Source: Cladosporium sp. IMV 00045
Taxonomy: Eukaryota; Ascomycota; Dothideomycetes; Cladosporiales; Cladosporiaceae
Length of the DNA stretch: 50,599 nucleotides
Assembly: GCA_001931905.2 (NCBI GenBank)
Contig: MSJI02000685.1
Coordinates: 6,016-56,614, forward strand
Direction: 5' to 3'
Made by a program: the position numbers and the translations under genes. The notes beneath the pieces were generated by a model. That model did no database searches. It worked only from the letters and a program-made list of their open reading frames with translations, and was not told the DNA's origin. Within the stretch, counting starts at the first letter, position 1. Each line of letters starts with the position of its first letter. Positions 11,376 through 20,589 of the stretch are shown piece by piece.

Positions 11376-13168
11376 TCATTCCGACTCTTGCCAACTTATG
11401 TATTTGCGGGCTACAGACTCCGAGATCGTGTCGTACTGCTTGATCTCGTCGTGCGGGATCCTCTCGATCACGTACTCATACGTAGCTGGCGTGTTATCTT
11501 CGTTCTTCTTCAATTTCCGCAACAAAGCGGCGCACCTATGTTGAAATGCAATGGGGTCGAGAGCCACTGTGAGACAAACAATGTTGAGCTTAGGGCAGCT
11601 GGGTGCGAGTGTCTTGAAGATCTGGTGCGCGGCTATCTCAAGCTCATCATTTCCCATGTGAAACGAATCGGGTGCATCTATTTGATTGGACAGCCGAATG
11701 TAGTCGTCAATGTCGTAATAGTAATCATCGTCATCATAATCTCTTTCTTCATGATCGCTGTCTTCGTCGTTCTGAGCGGCGACGGCGGCGTCGCATGCGC
11801 TGATGTGAAGGTATCTTAGGGCGTGAAGTTGCTTGATACAATCCTGCGGACTGTTAGCGCGAGGTCTATACATGTAGCCTTTGCCATCTCCTGATTATCA
11901 CTCACAAGAGCCGCCAGAAGCCCATTTGGGCTTTGCCAAGACTCATACCGCACCGTTACGCCACCCAGATCCAACTTTTCGAGACGTGAAGCAGTTGCAC
12001 AGAACGTCATGAAATTTGGCTGTCTTGCACCGATTTCAAAAGCGCATGGAAAAGAATCATCGCTCGCGATTGCCAGGCTTTCTAGGTTCCCTGCGAACGG
12101 CAAGAGGGTAGCCCAGTCCTGACAGTCATCTCCCCACGTGTCAATGACCAGCTGTGTAGGAGAACGCAGCGTTTGGAAAAACCTCTCCAAAACCAGATAG
12201 TGTGTGTAGGTCCGGTAGATGCTGAAAGTGTGCAAGTCCAATGAAAGGCTTGACAGGTGGTCCAAGAGATCGTCGATGGTTTCACAGCCCTCGAGATGTA
12301 GATCTTTGAGATGATCGAACATGATCAAAGTCGCAAGCGGGCAGACGTCGACAAAACCCCCTTCGCACATGACGCGCAAAGACTCGAGCTTCTGACATTT
12401 CTTAGCGCCTTGAACTTGGCGAAAAAGAGTTCCCATCAGTCGCCTCTGGTCGTTTATACGCAAGGCTCCGAAGTCAGGGGTGAAATGCAACTCGAGCGTC
12501 CTCATGTCAGGGACAGCCTCGATCAGCCGCGCTGCGCGTGCCAAGTCATTCGGTAAGCCCAGGTAGAGCTGCAAGCATGTTACACGCGAAAGCTCAACGT
12601 TGCTCGGTACTGCGTGTATATTGTATATCGCATGATGGAGATAGTTGGTCAAATTGTGTTGGCGAAGGCGAAGAGTACGATGGAGCTCCCCGGTGAGCGT
12701 GTCGAGAGTTGGCAGTCTATAAGCGGGTCAGATGGGATCGGTTCAAGGAAAAGTTGGTTGCCTTCACTCACTCGAAGCGAGTCAAGCGGTCTCTTGGAAT
12801 GGCCTCAACGAGGTCAATGAGAACCTCCAATGCTCCTTCACCAAGGTTTGCAACGTAGAAACCGTCTCCTTCAGGGACTATGCGAAGAGTGCGGATATGC
12901 GGGATGCCTCGATGGTTGTTGACAAGCGTGGAGCTGAAACCACTGTGCAAGCGATAAGGAGCAATTGTGCAGTTTTTGTACAAAAGTGGCGTACAGATCC
13001 GACACAAACTCTTGCAGACCTTGCAGATGCTGTTTTTGTCGCGATTGGATGTCACCTGTCCAAGGGTCAGCTACAAAGCGCAAAGAATATTACCTAGGTA
13101 CTCGAATTTCGTACAAAGCTAAGGATCCGAAGCTGTAGCTCCTCTGGTATGGTCATCAGGCGAGGCAT
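11376..13168 (-). CDS. F-box protein with leucine-rich-like C-terminal region
   Basis: Predicted substrate adaptor of an SCF ubiquitin ligase. Inferred exons are 13168-13115, 13055-12772, 12716-11906 and 11843-11376 (538 residues), with introns of 59, 55 and 62 nt, GT-AG, with CTGAC/CTAAC branch sites. Joining the first two exons creates an F-box-like N-terminus (MTIPEELQLRILSFV followed by SICKVCKSLCRICTPLLYKN). The remainder has irregular Leu-rich segments such as LKDLHLEGCETIDDLLDHL, as in F-box/LRR proteins. There is an acidic Asp/Tyr insert (DDDDYYYDIDDY) near residue 410. The target is unknown. It is the downstream neighbour of another F-box-like gene on the same strand. Exon joins rest on frame and splice signals, so the model is good but not proven. 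Confidence 0.75.
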
Positions 13169-13512
13169 GGCGGGGTCGCGGTTTGCCGAGTAGGACGACC
13201 TTGGATATCGTTGGCGAAGATTGTATGGATGGTCATGAGCGCGAAGTCGCGATCCGTGGGTGGCAGGTGCAAGTTGCGCAATTGAAGGTAGATCAAGCTA
13301 TTTGCACAGGGGTTGTATGCGAGAAGCTCTGATGGTTTCGAATGAGGAAGGTGCGCTCTTGGCTTGTGAGTGGCTGAGAGAAGCAGCTGCGGTATGGGTC
13401 CAATCACGTGGAAGGCAGTCTTTCCGATCGTTCGTGAAGTGAGTGCGCGTCCAGGCGCACATATTGCGTCATGCTACGATTCACGTGCCAGTGAATTGAT
13501 CAGTCAAACAGC
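13169..13512. other. Short intergenic gap between two F-box-like genes
   Basis: A 344-bp gap separating two same-strand genes, so it holds the promoter of the downstream F-box gene and the terminator of the upstream one. No further feature is visible. Confidence 0.5.
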
Positions 13513-14235
13513 TCAGACCGTCGTCAACTTGATCGCTGGAACATCACCATGGCAATCAAACATGTCACCAATCTGGCGGTGCACTTCGCCGACAGTCAAG
13601 CCTCCATCGCATCTAATGATCGGATCTGCCAACTCAGTCGTTCTTCCGATGTATTCCTTAGTTTCATCCCGCTCATCCCATATCATTGCTTCCAATGCTA
13701 CCGCCGGAGGCTGCGAAAGAAGCATTCTCTGGAGAATCTTTTGTTCGCCAGCTGCTATGGCACGATACCGGCGTATGTCGTCTCGCGTGATGATTAGGTA
13801 CGCGCAGTACTTGTTACCAGAAGCCTCGGGAGACAGATGCCAGTACCGGAAATGATATGTCGGAAATGTCGTCTGCGCCACCGGGTTGAGGAGAGGTGGC
13901 GATTTCAGCGCTGGACAACGGTAGAATGATCGAAGAACCGCAGGGAGTTGACCTGCGGACTCGCAGCTCCAGCTTCGATCGCGAGGGTAGTCTGGAGCAA
14001 GGAAAATCCCACGTCTGAGATGTATCGAAGAAGTCAGGACCGCGTCAAAGGTGCGATTGACTCGTCGTAAGGATAGCAGGTCCAGGAGGACGTTGGCATT
14101 GAGGCGTGTCTTTTGAGAACGTGGATCTTCCCTCTCCAATGGTTCCTTCAGCTGACCAAGAAGAGGTAGCAATACCAGCTCCAGTATTTCAGGAGTAGCC
14201 AATGCTCGTAAGGAAGCGGGTATCTCCATGGTCAT
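13513..14235 (-). CDS. Small F-box-like protein
   Basis: A 240-residue intronless protein starting MTMEIPASLRALATPEILELVLLPL... Its first 80 residues follow the F-box pattern common in Dothideomycete proteins of this size: an ATPEILELVL helix, then LLDLLSLRRVNRTFDAVLTSS, then a hydrophobic LRRGIFLAPD end. The middle and C-terminal parts show no recognisable repeat. It probably docks to Skp1, but the substrate region and partner are unknown. Start chosen at the first ATG (14235); the second Met, two residues on, is equally possible. Confidence 0.65.
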   Translation of the reverse strand: MTMEIPASLRALATPEILELVLLPLLGQLKEPLEREDPRSQKTRLNANVLLDLLSLRRVNRTFDAVLTSSIHLRRGIFLAPDYPRDRSWSCESAGQLPAVLRSFYRCPALKSPPLLNPVAQTTFPTYHFRYWHLSPEASGNKYCAYLIITRDDIRRYRAIAAGEQKILQRMLLSQPPAVALEAMIWDERDETKEYIGRTTELADPIIRCDGGLTVGEVHRQIGDMFDCHGDVPAIKLTTV

Positions 14236-14712
14236 TTGTTGCTGGCGTGAAGGAATTGAGAAGATTATGCGGGTAGATCTTGGAAGACAAATTAATTAGG
14301 TATCACAATACTGGAACAATCGACCTACAAGATGCAACTATCCTAAGTTTCACAGGGAAAGAGCTTGGATATGCGCTGGGTTTTTTGAAATCTACTATGC
14401 GTGATAGTGTCGACCATCTCACAATTGGCCGTGAAGTCGAAGTCAAGAAAGTGAGGCGAATTTAGCGGGATCTGATAAGGCCTGTTAAGAGCTATGACGC
14501 TGCTCCTCGGCTGCGCGTTATAGACTCCCCGATGCGGCAGACCTCACCTGACCTTAGCACCTCACTCGCGTGCTATCGCGACTCACCACTGTCTCCACTG
14601 CTATCTACCCCCCTCCTACTCGAGACGTGAGGGCGAGTGGTCCGCTCTCGTGTCTACAAAAGGATCGTCGTCCGCTCTCTGTTTCCTACTTGTATCTTCT
14701 CACGCCGCCATC
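14236..14712. other. Divergent promoter region, F-box gene / SLC35F6-like gene
   Basis: About 480 bp between two divergent starts. The part from 14540 to 14712 is C/T-rich on the plus strand, as expected for the leader of the transporter gene. No other gene is seen. Confidence 0.5.
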
Positions 14713-16142
14713 ATGTCTACCAAAGCCTTTGTTCCGTTCCTGGTCGCGATGATGCTGTTGACAGGAGTCTGCAACACATTGCTCACGAAGTATCAGGTAT
14801 GCTACCTTGCAAGTCGTCAGAAAGCCAGGGATATTGACAACACGCCAGGATATGCAATGTGTAGCCGACTGCGACTCCTCAAAGCCTAAGACCTTCGAGC
14901 AACCCGTGCTCCAAACACTGCAGATGTTCATCGGAGAGAGTGGCTGCTGGCTAGTAGTCTTCGCGACATTCCTGATCAAGCGCTTCACCAGATTTGGTGG
15001 CGAACAAGAGACAGAATATACACCCGTTGCGCGTCGCGACAGCAGTGACTTGGAGGAAGATGCTGCATCTGACCTTTATGAGGATGTGGCACACGGCCCG
15101 CTATCCAACTCCCAGACTCTCGTTGACGCAACCAATCTGCCTGCTAAACCGTTCACCGATGCGGAAGAAGCACATCTGGAGCGCGTACCGCTCAAAGGAT
15201 GGCGCGTGACTCTGCTTGCACTGCCCGCCATCTGCGATATTCTCGGCACGACGCTGATGAATGCCGGCCTTCTTTTCGTCGCTGCCAGCATCTACCAAAT
15301 GACACGCGGCGCTCTTGTTCTCTTTGTTGGTCTATTCTCCGTCATATTCTTGAATCGCCACCTTGGCGGCTGGAAATGGGCTTCTCTTTTCATTGTAGTA
15401 GCTGGTGTCGCACTCGTTGGCTTAGCCGGAGTCCTCGAGAAATCACCTTCGACTCTTCCAGGAGACACTCGTCCGAACCCCGATGTTCATGACCACCTCA
15501 TCCGTAATTATGTCCGCGCTGCTGTCGACACCCTCGAAGTTCACACGCCTGCCGAAACTATCCTGGGCGTGGTCATGATCGCCGGTGCTCAAATCTTCAC
15601 AGCGTCCCAGTTCGTGCTGGAAGAGTCCATCATGGAGCGCTTCTCTATGGATCCCATCCAAGTTGTTGGCTGGGAAGGTGTCTTCGGCTTTTTGGTCACG
15701 CTCGTTGGCACTGGCATTCTGCACGCTGCTATCGGCCGCACACCACAGGGCAAGGGCGGCTACTTCGATGCGCGAGAGGGCTTCCACCAGATGTTCACCA
15801 ATCGTACGATTGCTGTGACCTCGCTTCTGATCATGATCTCCATTGGGTAGGTTACACCAAAGCATTTGAACCGGTAATCCAGTACTAATCGATTGTCACA
15901 GCGGTTTCAACTTCTTCGGCCTTTCCGTAACGCGCCAAATATCTGCTACGGCCCGCAGCACGATTGATACTTGCCGCACGCTTTTCATTTGGCTTGTCTC
16001 GCTGGGTCTAGGCTGGGAGACCTTCAAATGGCTGCAAGTTGCCGGTTTCGCATTGCTTGTTTGGGGTACAGCCTTGTTCAATGAGATCGTCAACCCGCCT
16101 ACTGTGGCGTGGCTGAGACGGAATCTGAGACGTAGGCCTTGA
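14713..16142 (+). CDS. SLC35F6-like drug/metabolite-superfamily transporter
   Basis: Multi-pass membrane protein of the nucleotide-sugar-transporter-like DMT superfamily, closest in pattern to animal SLC35F6. Exons 14713-14796, 14849-15846 and 15902-16142 give 440 residues. The introns are 52 nt (GTATGC...CCAG) and 55 nt (GTAGGT...ACAG, CTAAT branch). Matching landmarks are the N-terminal LTGVCNTLLTKYQ helix, ICDILGTTLMNAGL, QMTRGALVLFVGLFSV, QFVLEESIMER, and the C-terminal GFNFFGLSVTRQISATARSTID helix. About ten transmembrane segments are expected. The start at 14713 is preceded by GCCGCCATC, a good fungal start context; an in-frame ATG 63 nt upstream is less likely. Substrate and organelle (lysosome/vacuole or mitochondrion in animals) cannot be read from sequence. 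Confidence 0.9.
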
Positions 16143-16624
16143 TCATTCTCTGAGCCATACAAACTTTTGCAAACGAGGCTTATCACATCCACTACCATTT
16201 GGAAGGCGTTTAGGAATGGGCACTTCTTGGATCTGCATTACAAGCGGACATATATATCACCATTTCGAATATAAAACTATCCCACGACGGAGTACCCAGT
16301 CAGCTCACAATCGACGATGCAAACATCAAGTGACATGTTTGGGGAGCGGATGAGGTATGCGCATGTAGACGGGTTTGTTCATTTGCAGCTACGTTACCAG
16401 ACGTGCTAATGATCTTGGTTTGTTCATTCATGTAGAGCTTTTGCTGGCTCATGACCTCCATCACTCTCTTTGCTGTATTCGATGGTCTGCCGGCGCTAAA
16501 AATGAGCGGCCGGTTCATCCCCCTATCCTCCCCCACCCTTCCCTTCCTCCCCAGCCCTTCCCCGTCCTCCCATACCCTCCCAGTCTCTCATCATCCCTCT
16601 ATTCCAAATTCAAGATTCAGGGAT
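16143..16624. other. Convergent 3' region with pyrimidine tract
   Basis: About 480 bp between the stops of the transporter (+) and the coiled-coil gene (-). From 16515 to 16600 the plus strand is almost pure C/T. The open frames across it are low complexity. I see no gene. Confidence 0.5.
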
Positions 16625-18658
16625 CTAGCGGCGCTGGTGATAAGCGGCCTGCGGATCCCCTCTTCCCCTTCCCCTGCCCCTCCCCCTCCCTCTCCACGCT
16701 CTTCCATTTCCTCTCCCTCCAAAGCCCCTGGTTGCGTTCTCTGGTGCGGCTTGCTGATTAGCAAAACGAGGTCCGGTGGGAGCACCCTCTGGCGCTTGCG
16801 CATGCTTGCTGATGTTGCTTTGCTGCCATTCGCCGGAAGGTGCTGTCGTCTGCGAAGCAAGGACTGTGCTTGCCCATTCTGCTTCCCAAACCGCTTTCTT
16901 GGCTTTGGCTTCTTGAATTTTCGCTCCACCGCGAGTGCCACGGACCGTCTTCTGCTTCTTCTTTCGTGCTGGCTCTGACTGTGCTGGTATCTCGCTCTCA
17001 GTCATCTCGCTCTCGTCTGCTCTCAGGGACTCTGTGTCCTCTCCATCACCTTCTTCTGGTGTCGTCTGGAGGTTTTCGACGCTGCCTTCATCTGGCTCGG
17101 TGTTGTCGTCAGGAGAGACTTGATCTGCAGTCTCTTCGGTCCCGCTCCCGTGCTCAGAACTTGGGGTGCTATCCGTCTGCGCATCTTGCTGCAGTGTGGT
17201 GCTATCCCCAGGAGAGACCTGGTCTCCTGACTCTTGGTTCTCTGCGGCGCTGGAGGTGCTATCAGTCTGCTCATCCTCCTCCGGCTTGTTGCTGTTCGTA
17301 GGAGAAACCAGATCTGTAGACTCGTCGCTCTCTCTGGTGCACTCAGAACTTAGGGTGCTATCTGTTTGCGCATTCTTCTGAAGCTCCTCTAGCTGTGCCT
17401 TGAGCTGCTCATTTTCCCTCTCCACTTCCTTGAGAGAATCAGTGGTCTTCTTGATTTCTTCTTTTTCACACCAAATCTGGCCGTTGAGCTCTGTGATTTC
17501 GTCTTCGAGCATTGTTCTCTCGTCTTGAGCCTCTTCCAGCTCCGCGCTGTGCTTAGACTTGAGCTCATTGAGCTTGATGTTGAGCTCGCTGTGAGCTTTC
17601 TTGAGCCATTCATGCTTTTTCTCCTCTTCCTGATGTGTTTTGACTTGAGACTCGACCGTCTCTTTCTCGTTTTGGTAAGCCTTCCCTAGCTTGTAAAGAT
17701 CACCCTGGAGCTTGAATGACGTGCGAAATAGCTCAGTGATCCATCCGACTTTGGTTCCACTGGTAAGCTGCGCTTCATAATAGTCGAATCTTCGCTCGAC
17801 GTATCCAACAGGCCATTTTCCCTCGAGCTGGCGACAGTAGTCTTTGTACGCGGTTTCGACGATTTCGATCTCCTTTTGCAGCTGAGTGTGATCCTCTTTC
17901 TCTTTGTTCAAATCGATCCTCAGTTGCCGGTTTTGGTGGGATTTTTTGCTCAGCTGTTCATCCGATTTTTGCTTGTCGAGAATTGTTTGCCTGTCCTTAT
18001 CCTGGATCTGCTGTTGCAGGGCTGCTCTCTTGGTGGTGAAGTGCCTGATATGCTGTTCGAGATTCTGCTTTACAGCTGCAGTTTCGTCCCACTGTTGTTC
18101 CAGAAGAAGCGCGTTGTCGGAGGCAGTGTGCGTAAGAAGTTCATTCCTTCCGTCCAGGACGCTGACGTGCTCTGTCAGTCTCGCAACCTCAGCTTGGAGG
18201 ACTTGGCTGTTGCTGAGGAGGTCGGTGACGAGGGCTTCGGGCACGACTATGCCTGGTTCCTCCTTCGGTGGCGCGGGTGGGTCTTCCACCTCGCACGGGA
18301 ACAGGGAGTAGTCGCCCTCGAAGTAGTCCGCTACGTCGAGGAAGGCCTGAGCGGCAGTGATGATCACGCGCACGACAGCCAGAAAGACGGCTTCTTCCGG
18401 CGTGATCACGTCCTGATCTTCCACTTCGCATGGGAAGAGGGAGTTCTCTTCCACGAAGTGGACGCTCAGGGACCAGGAGACGGCGAGGACGGCGGCGACG
18501 AAGAGGCAGAAAACAAGCAAAACCTTGGTCTCCAGAGAGACGGCGGCGATGGCCTGCTGGAGCAGCAGACGAGCAGCCGATGCAGTTTGCTGCATGGCGA
18601 GGAGGAGGTGGGAGAGGTAGGCGAGGGCGGCGGCGAGGGCGGAGGCGAAGGCGTCCAT
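16625..18658 (-). CDS. Unrecognised membrane-anchored coiled-coil protein with acidic repeats and RG-rich tail
   Basis: A 677-residue intronless protein whose family I do not recognise. In order it shows an Ala/Leu-rich amphipathic N-terminus, a clear transmembrane helix at about 46-68, the motif SLFPCEVED at 73-81, a second hydrophobic stretch at 89-112, and the same motif again at 118-126. A long charged coiled coil follows (about 150-430), then three acidic Ser/Thr repeats of about 30-33 residues, each starting QTDST (431, 464, 494) and carrying VSP (451, 481, 514). Next comes a basic patch RKKKQKTVRGTRGG (565-578), and a C-terminal RG/RGG tract (645-667). RG tracts usually bind RNA and are methylated on arginine, so a membrane-tethered RNA or protein scaffold is possible; that is inference. 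Composition is clearly protein-like despite the repeats, and the antisense frame is a shadow. Confidence 0.75.
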   Translation of the reverse strand: MDAFASALAAALAYLSHLLLAMQQTASAARLLLQQAIAAVSLETKVLLVFCLFVAAVLAVSWSLSVHFVEENSLFPCEVEDQDVITPEEAVFLAVVRVIITAAQAFLDVADYFEGDYSLFPCEVEDPPAPPKEEPGIVVPEALVTDLLSNSQVLQAEVARLTEHVSVLDGRNELLTHTASDNALLLEQQWDETAAVKQNLEQHIRHFTTKRAALQQQIQDKDRQTILDKQKSDEQLSKKSHQNRQLRIDLNKEKEDHTQLQKEIEIVETAYKDYCRQLEGKWPVGYVERRFDYYEAQLTSGTKVGWITELFRTSFKLQGDLYKLGKAYQNEKETVESQVKTHQEEEKKHEWLKKAHSELNIKLNELKSKHSAELEEAQDERTMLEDEITELNGQIWCEKEEIKKTTDSLKEVERENEQLKAQLEELQKNAQTDSTLSSECTRESDESTDLVSPTNSNKPEEDEQTDSTSSAAENQESGDQVSPGDSTTLQQDAQTDSTPSSEHGSGTEETADQVSPDDNTEPDEGSVENLQTTPEEGDGEDTESLRADESEMTESEIPAQSEPARKKKQKTVRGTRGGAKIQEAKAKKAVWEAEWASTVLASQTTAPSGEWQQSNISKHAQAPEGAPTGPRFANQQAAPENATRGFGGRGNGRAWRGRGRGRGRGRGDPQAAYHQRR

Positions 18659-18672
18659 TGTGATGGTGGTGG

Positions 18673-18673
<1 letters not shown>

Positions 18674-18716
<43 letters not shown>
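18674..18716. repeat. (GAT)14 trinucleotide microsatellite
   Basis: Fourteen GAT units, read as ATC on the minus strand, begin 16 bp upstream of the coiled-coil gene's ATG and are flanked by GGT-rich imperfect units to about 18757. They lie in that gene's presumed 5' leader. The minus-strand frame contains no ATG, so the start at 18658 stands. Confidence 0.93.
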
Positions 18717-18947
18717 GTCGTGGTGGTAGTGGTAGTGGTGGTGGTGATGGTGGTGAGGATAGGTGCTCAAGTGGAAGAGAAATTTTGGAAATGTTGTGGG
18801 CTGCAGAAAAGCTGGTGGCGGGGTGTTGTTTGATTGCTTTCACGTGCGTGTGGCCCAAGCTCCATGCTATTGTTCGTCATGTGAATATTAGGCAGCAATC
18901 TGGATGAGGAGATGAGCAGTGAATCTGGGAGCTTCTTCATTCATGCT

Positions 18948-19940
18948 ATCTCAGTGGTCAGGTAGGGAAAACTTGAATATGATATTGACGGTACTACCAC
19001 ATGGTGCGAGAGCAATACTTGGGATCCCTGGATGTAAAATGTAAGCTCTCAGTGGCAAAGCCTGTATTGACTTGTGAATGAAAGCGATGATACCACCGTA
19101 AAGTGCTGTGCGTACCTCTGAGATCCAACGGAATGCGCAATCATTTCTCAATGGTCAGCCTATATATACTTAAGCATAGAAGCGATAGTATTATTACATG
19201 GTACCAAAGCTATATATGACATCCCTGGATTTGAGATGTAAGCTCTCGATGGCAAAGCCTGTATTGACTTGAAAATGAAAGCGATGATACTACCGTAAAG
19301 CACTGAACGTACACTCGAGATCCCATGCAATGAGCATTCGTATCTCAGTGGTGGCACTGACGTAGACTTGGGAAGGAGAACGATGGTACGAGCACATGGT
19401 GCAGGAGATAAACGCGAGATGCCTGGATGTGAATTGTAAGCTCTCAATGGCAAGACGGCATTAACTTGATAATGAGAGCAATGATACCACCATGAAATAC
19501 TGAGCGAACGCGCGAGATAAAATGTGATAGTCAGAGGCATCTCAGTGGTGATATAGATTCAGACCTGTGAAGGGGATCACTGGTACTAGCGTATGGCGCA
19601 AGAGATAGACGTGAGATCCGTGATGATTCAACGCAGTATCTCAACGGCAAAGGACAGACAAACTTGTGGAGAGCATCGCAGATATGAGCATCTCGCGTGA
19701 TTGGAATCACGAGAGACCGAGGGTCGAATGAGGAAGTCTCTCTTTCATTAACGTAAGCATATCACTGCCAAGAGCAACGAGGGTATTAGCACATGGTTTT
19801 GCGAGATCTTGAAGGGAGCTGCATCGCGAAACCTTACATCGATGTAATTCTCAAGTCTTCTCCGTAGAGCTGATGGTAGCACCATGACTCGATATTGAGC
19901 GACAAAGGCATGGAAAAATTGCTGTGGACATGTAGATGTT
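18948..19940. repeat. Degenerate tandem array, five copies of an about 197-bp unit
   Basis: Shared anchors recur at fixed spacing. CTCA followed by a/g-TGG falls at 18950, 19147, 19344 and 19541 (period 197 each time). The block CATGGT or a close variant falls at 19000, 19197, 19395, 19592 and 19792. GTAAGCTCTC falls at 19041, 19238 and 19436, with a diverged copy near 19635. Between anchors the units share phrases such as TGGCAAAGCCTGTATTGACTT and GATGATACCACCGTAAAG, but diverge strongly elsewhere, so the array is old. The period is not a multiple of three and the frames break, so it is not protein-coding. No transposon signature is visible. It lies 290 bp upstream of the coiled-coil gene's ATG. 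Confidence 0.85.
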
Positions 19941-20589
19941 TGCTGCTGTCTCAGCGTCTCTGACGGAAGACAAAGCCGTTGTGGCAGGACTGCAGTCTGA
20001 CAATGACTTGCTGGGACATTTGTGTGCGACTCCAATGCACCTTTACAGCAATTTGAGATTTTTTAGTAAAGATCTTTTGATATATGGATTATACACTGAA
20101 GCTGAGCCATGAAGTGAGGTCAAAACAGCCCCCGGCTGCAGAATGCACTAACCCGCATATCCCACATGCAGCCCAAGCGCAAGGCACAACCCGTTCCGAT
20201 CAGCTTGCAGCTTGCGCAGGCGAAGAAAGACGACAAAGCGAACGACATCATCGTCTCGGGTCATGCGCGTCGTCGCAAACCTAAGCCTCCTGGCACACCA
20301 AACTGCCACCCACCCGAGGCCACTCCGATCCCTCGTGATGCCATCCTCCGCCCTCTTGCCATCTACTGGTCCAGCTCGCTGGCCTAGCGCTGCCAGTCAG
20401 GTCAGACCTCGTCGTCACCAGACCTCCTTCGCTACGCCCACCACTCTCCTACCTCCCTCCTTCCCTCCACTTACTTCCCGGCCTATGAGCTCGCTATTGA
20501 AGACCGCCTGGCGCCGCTTTGTCTCGCCCTTCGCTCCTCCATCCCTCGTGAAACCTTAAGACACCACTATCTTTCTAGCCACGGCCGCC

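Larger units (their letters stand above)
18659..20589. other. Divergent intergenic region with repeat array, coiled-coil gene / glutaminase
   Basis: About 1.9 kb between divergent starts. It holds a GAT microsatellite at 18674-18716, a five-copy degenerate 197-bp tandem array (18948-19940, listed separately) and a C/T-rich leader (20440-20589) in front of the glutaminase. A 73-codon open frame at 20166-20387 lies in the glutaminase leader zone and could act as an upstream ORF if transcription begins before it. No convincing gene is present. Confidence 0.6.

Noticed and set aside
17876..18907. 343-codon plus-strand frame with a long Asp run
   Set aside because: Antisense to the coiled-coil gene; the Asp run is the translated GAT microsatellite and the rest is Val/Gly/Glu shadow composition.
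18951..19540. Minus-strand frames across the 197-bp array with repeated peptides such as FKSIQALP
   Set aside because: The peptide repeats only mirror the DNA repeats; the 197-bp period is not a multiple of three and the frames break between units.
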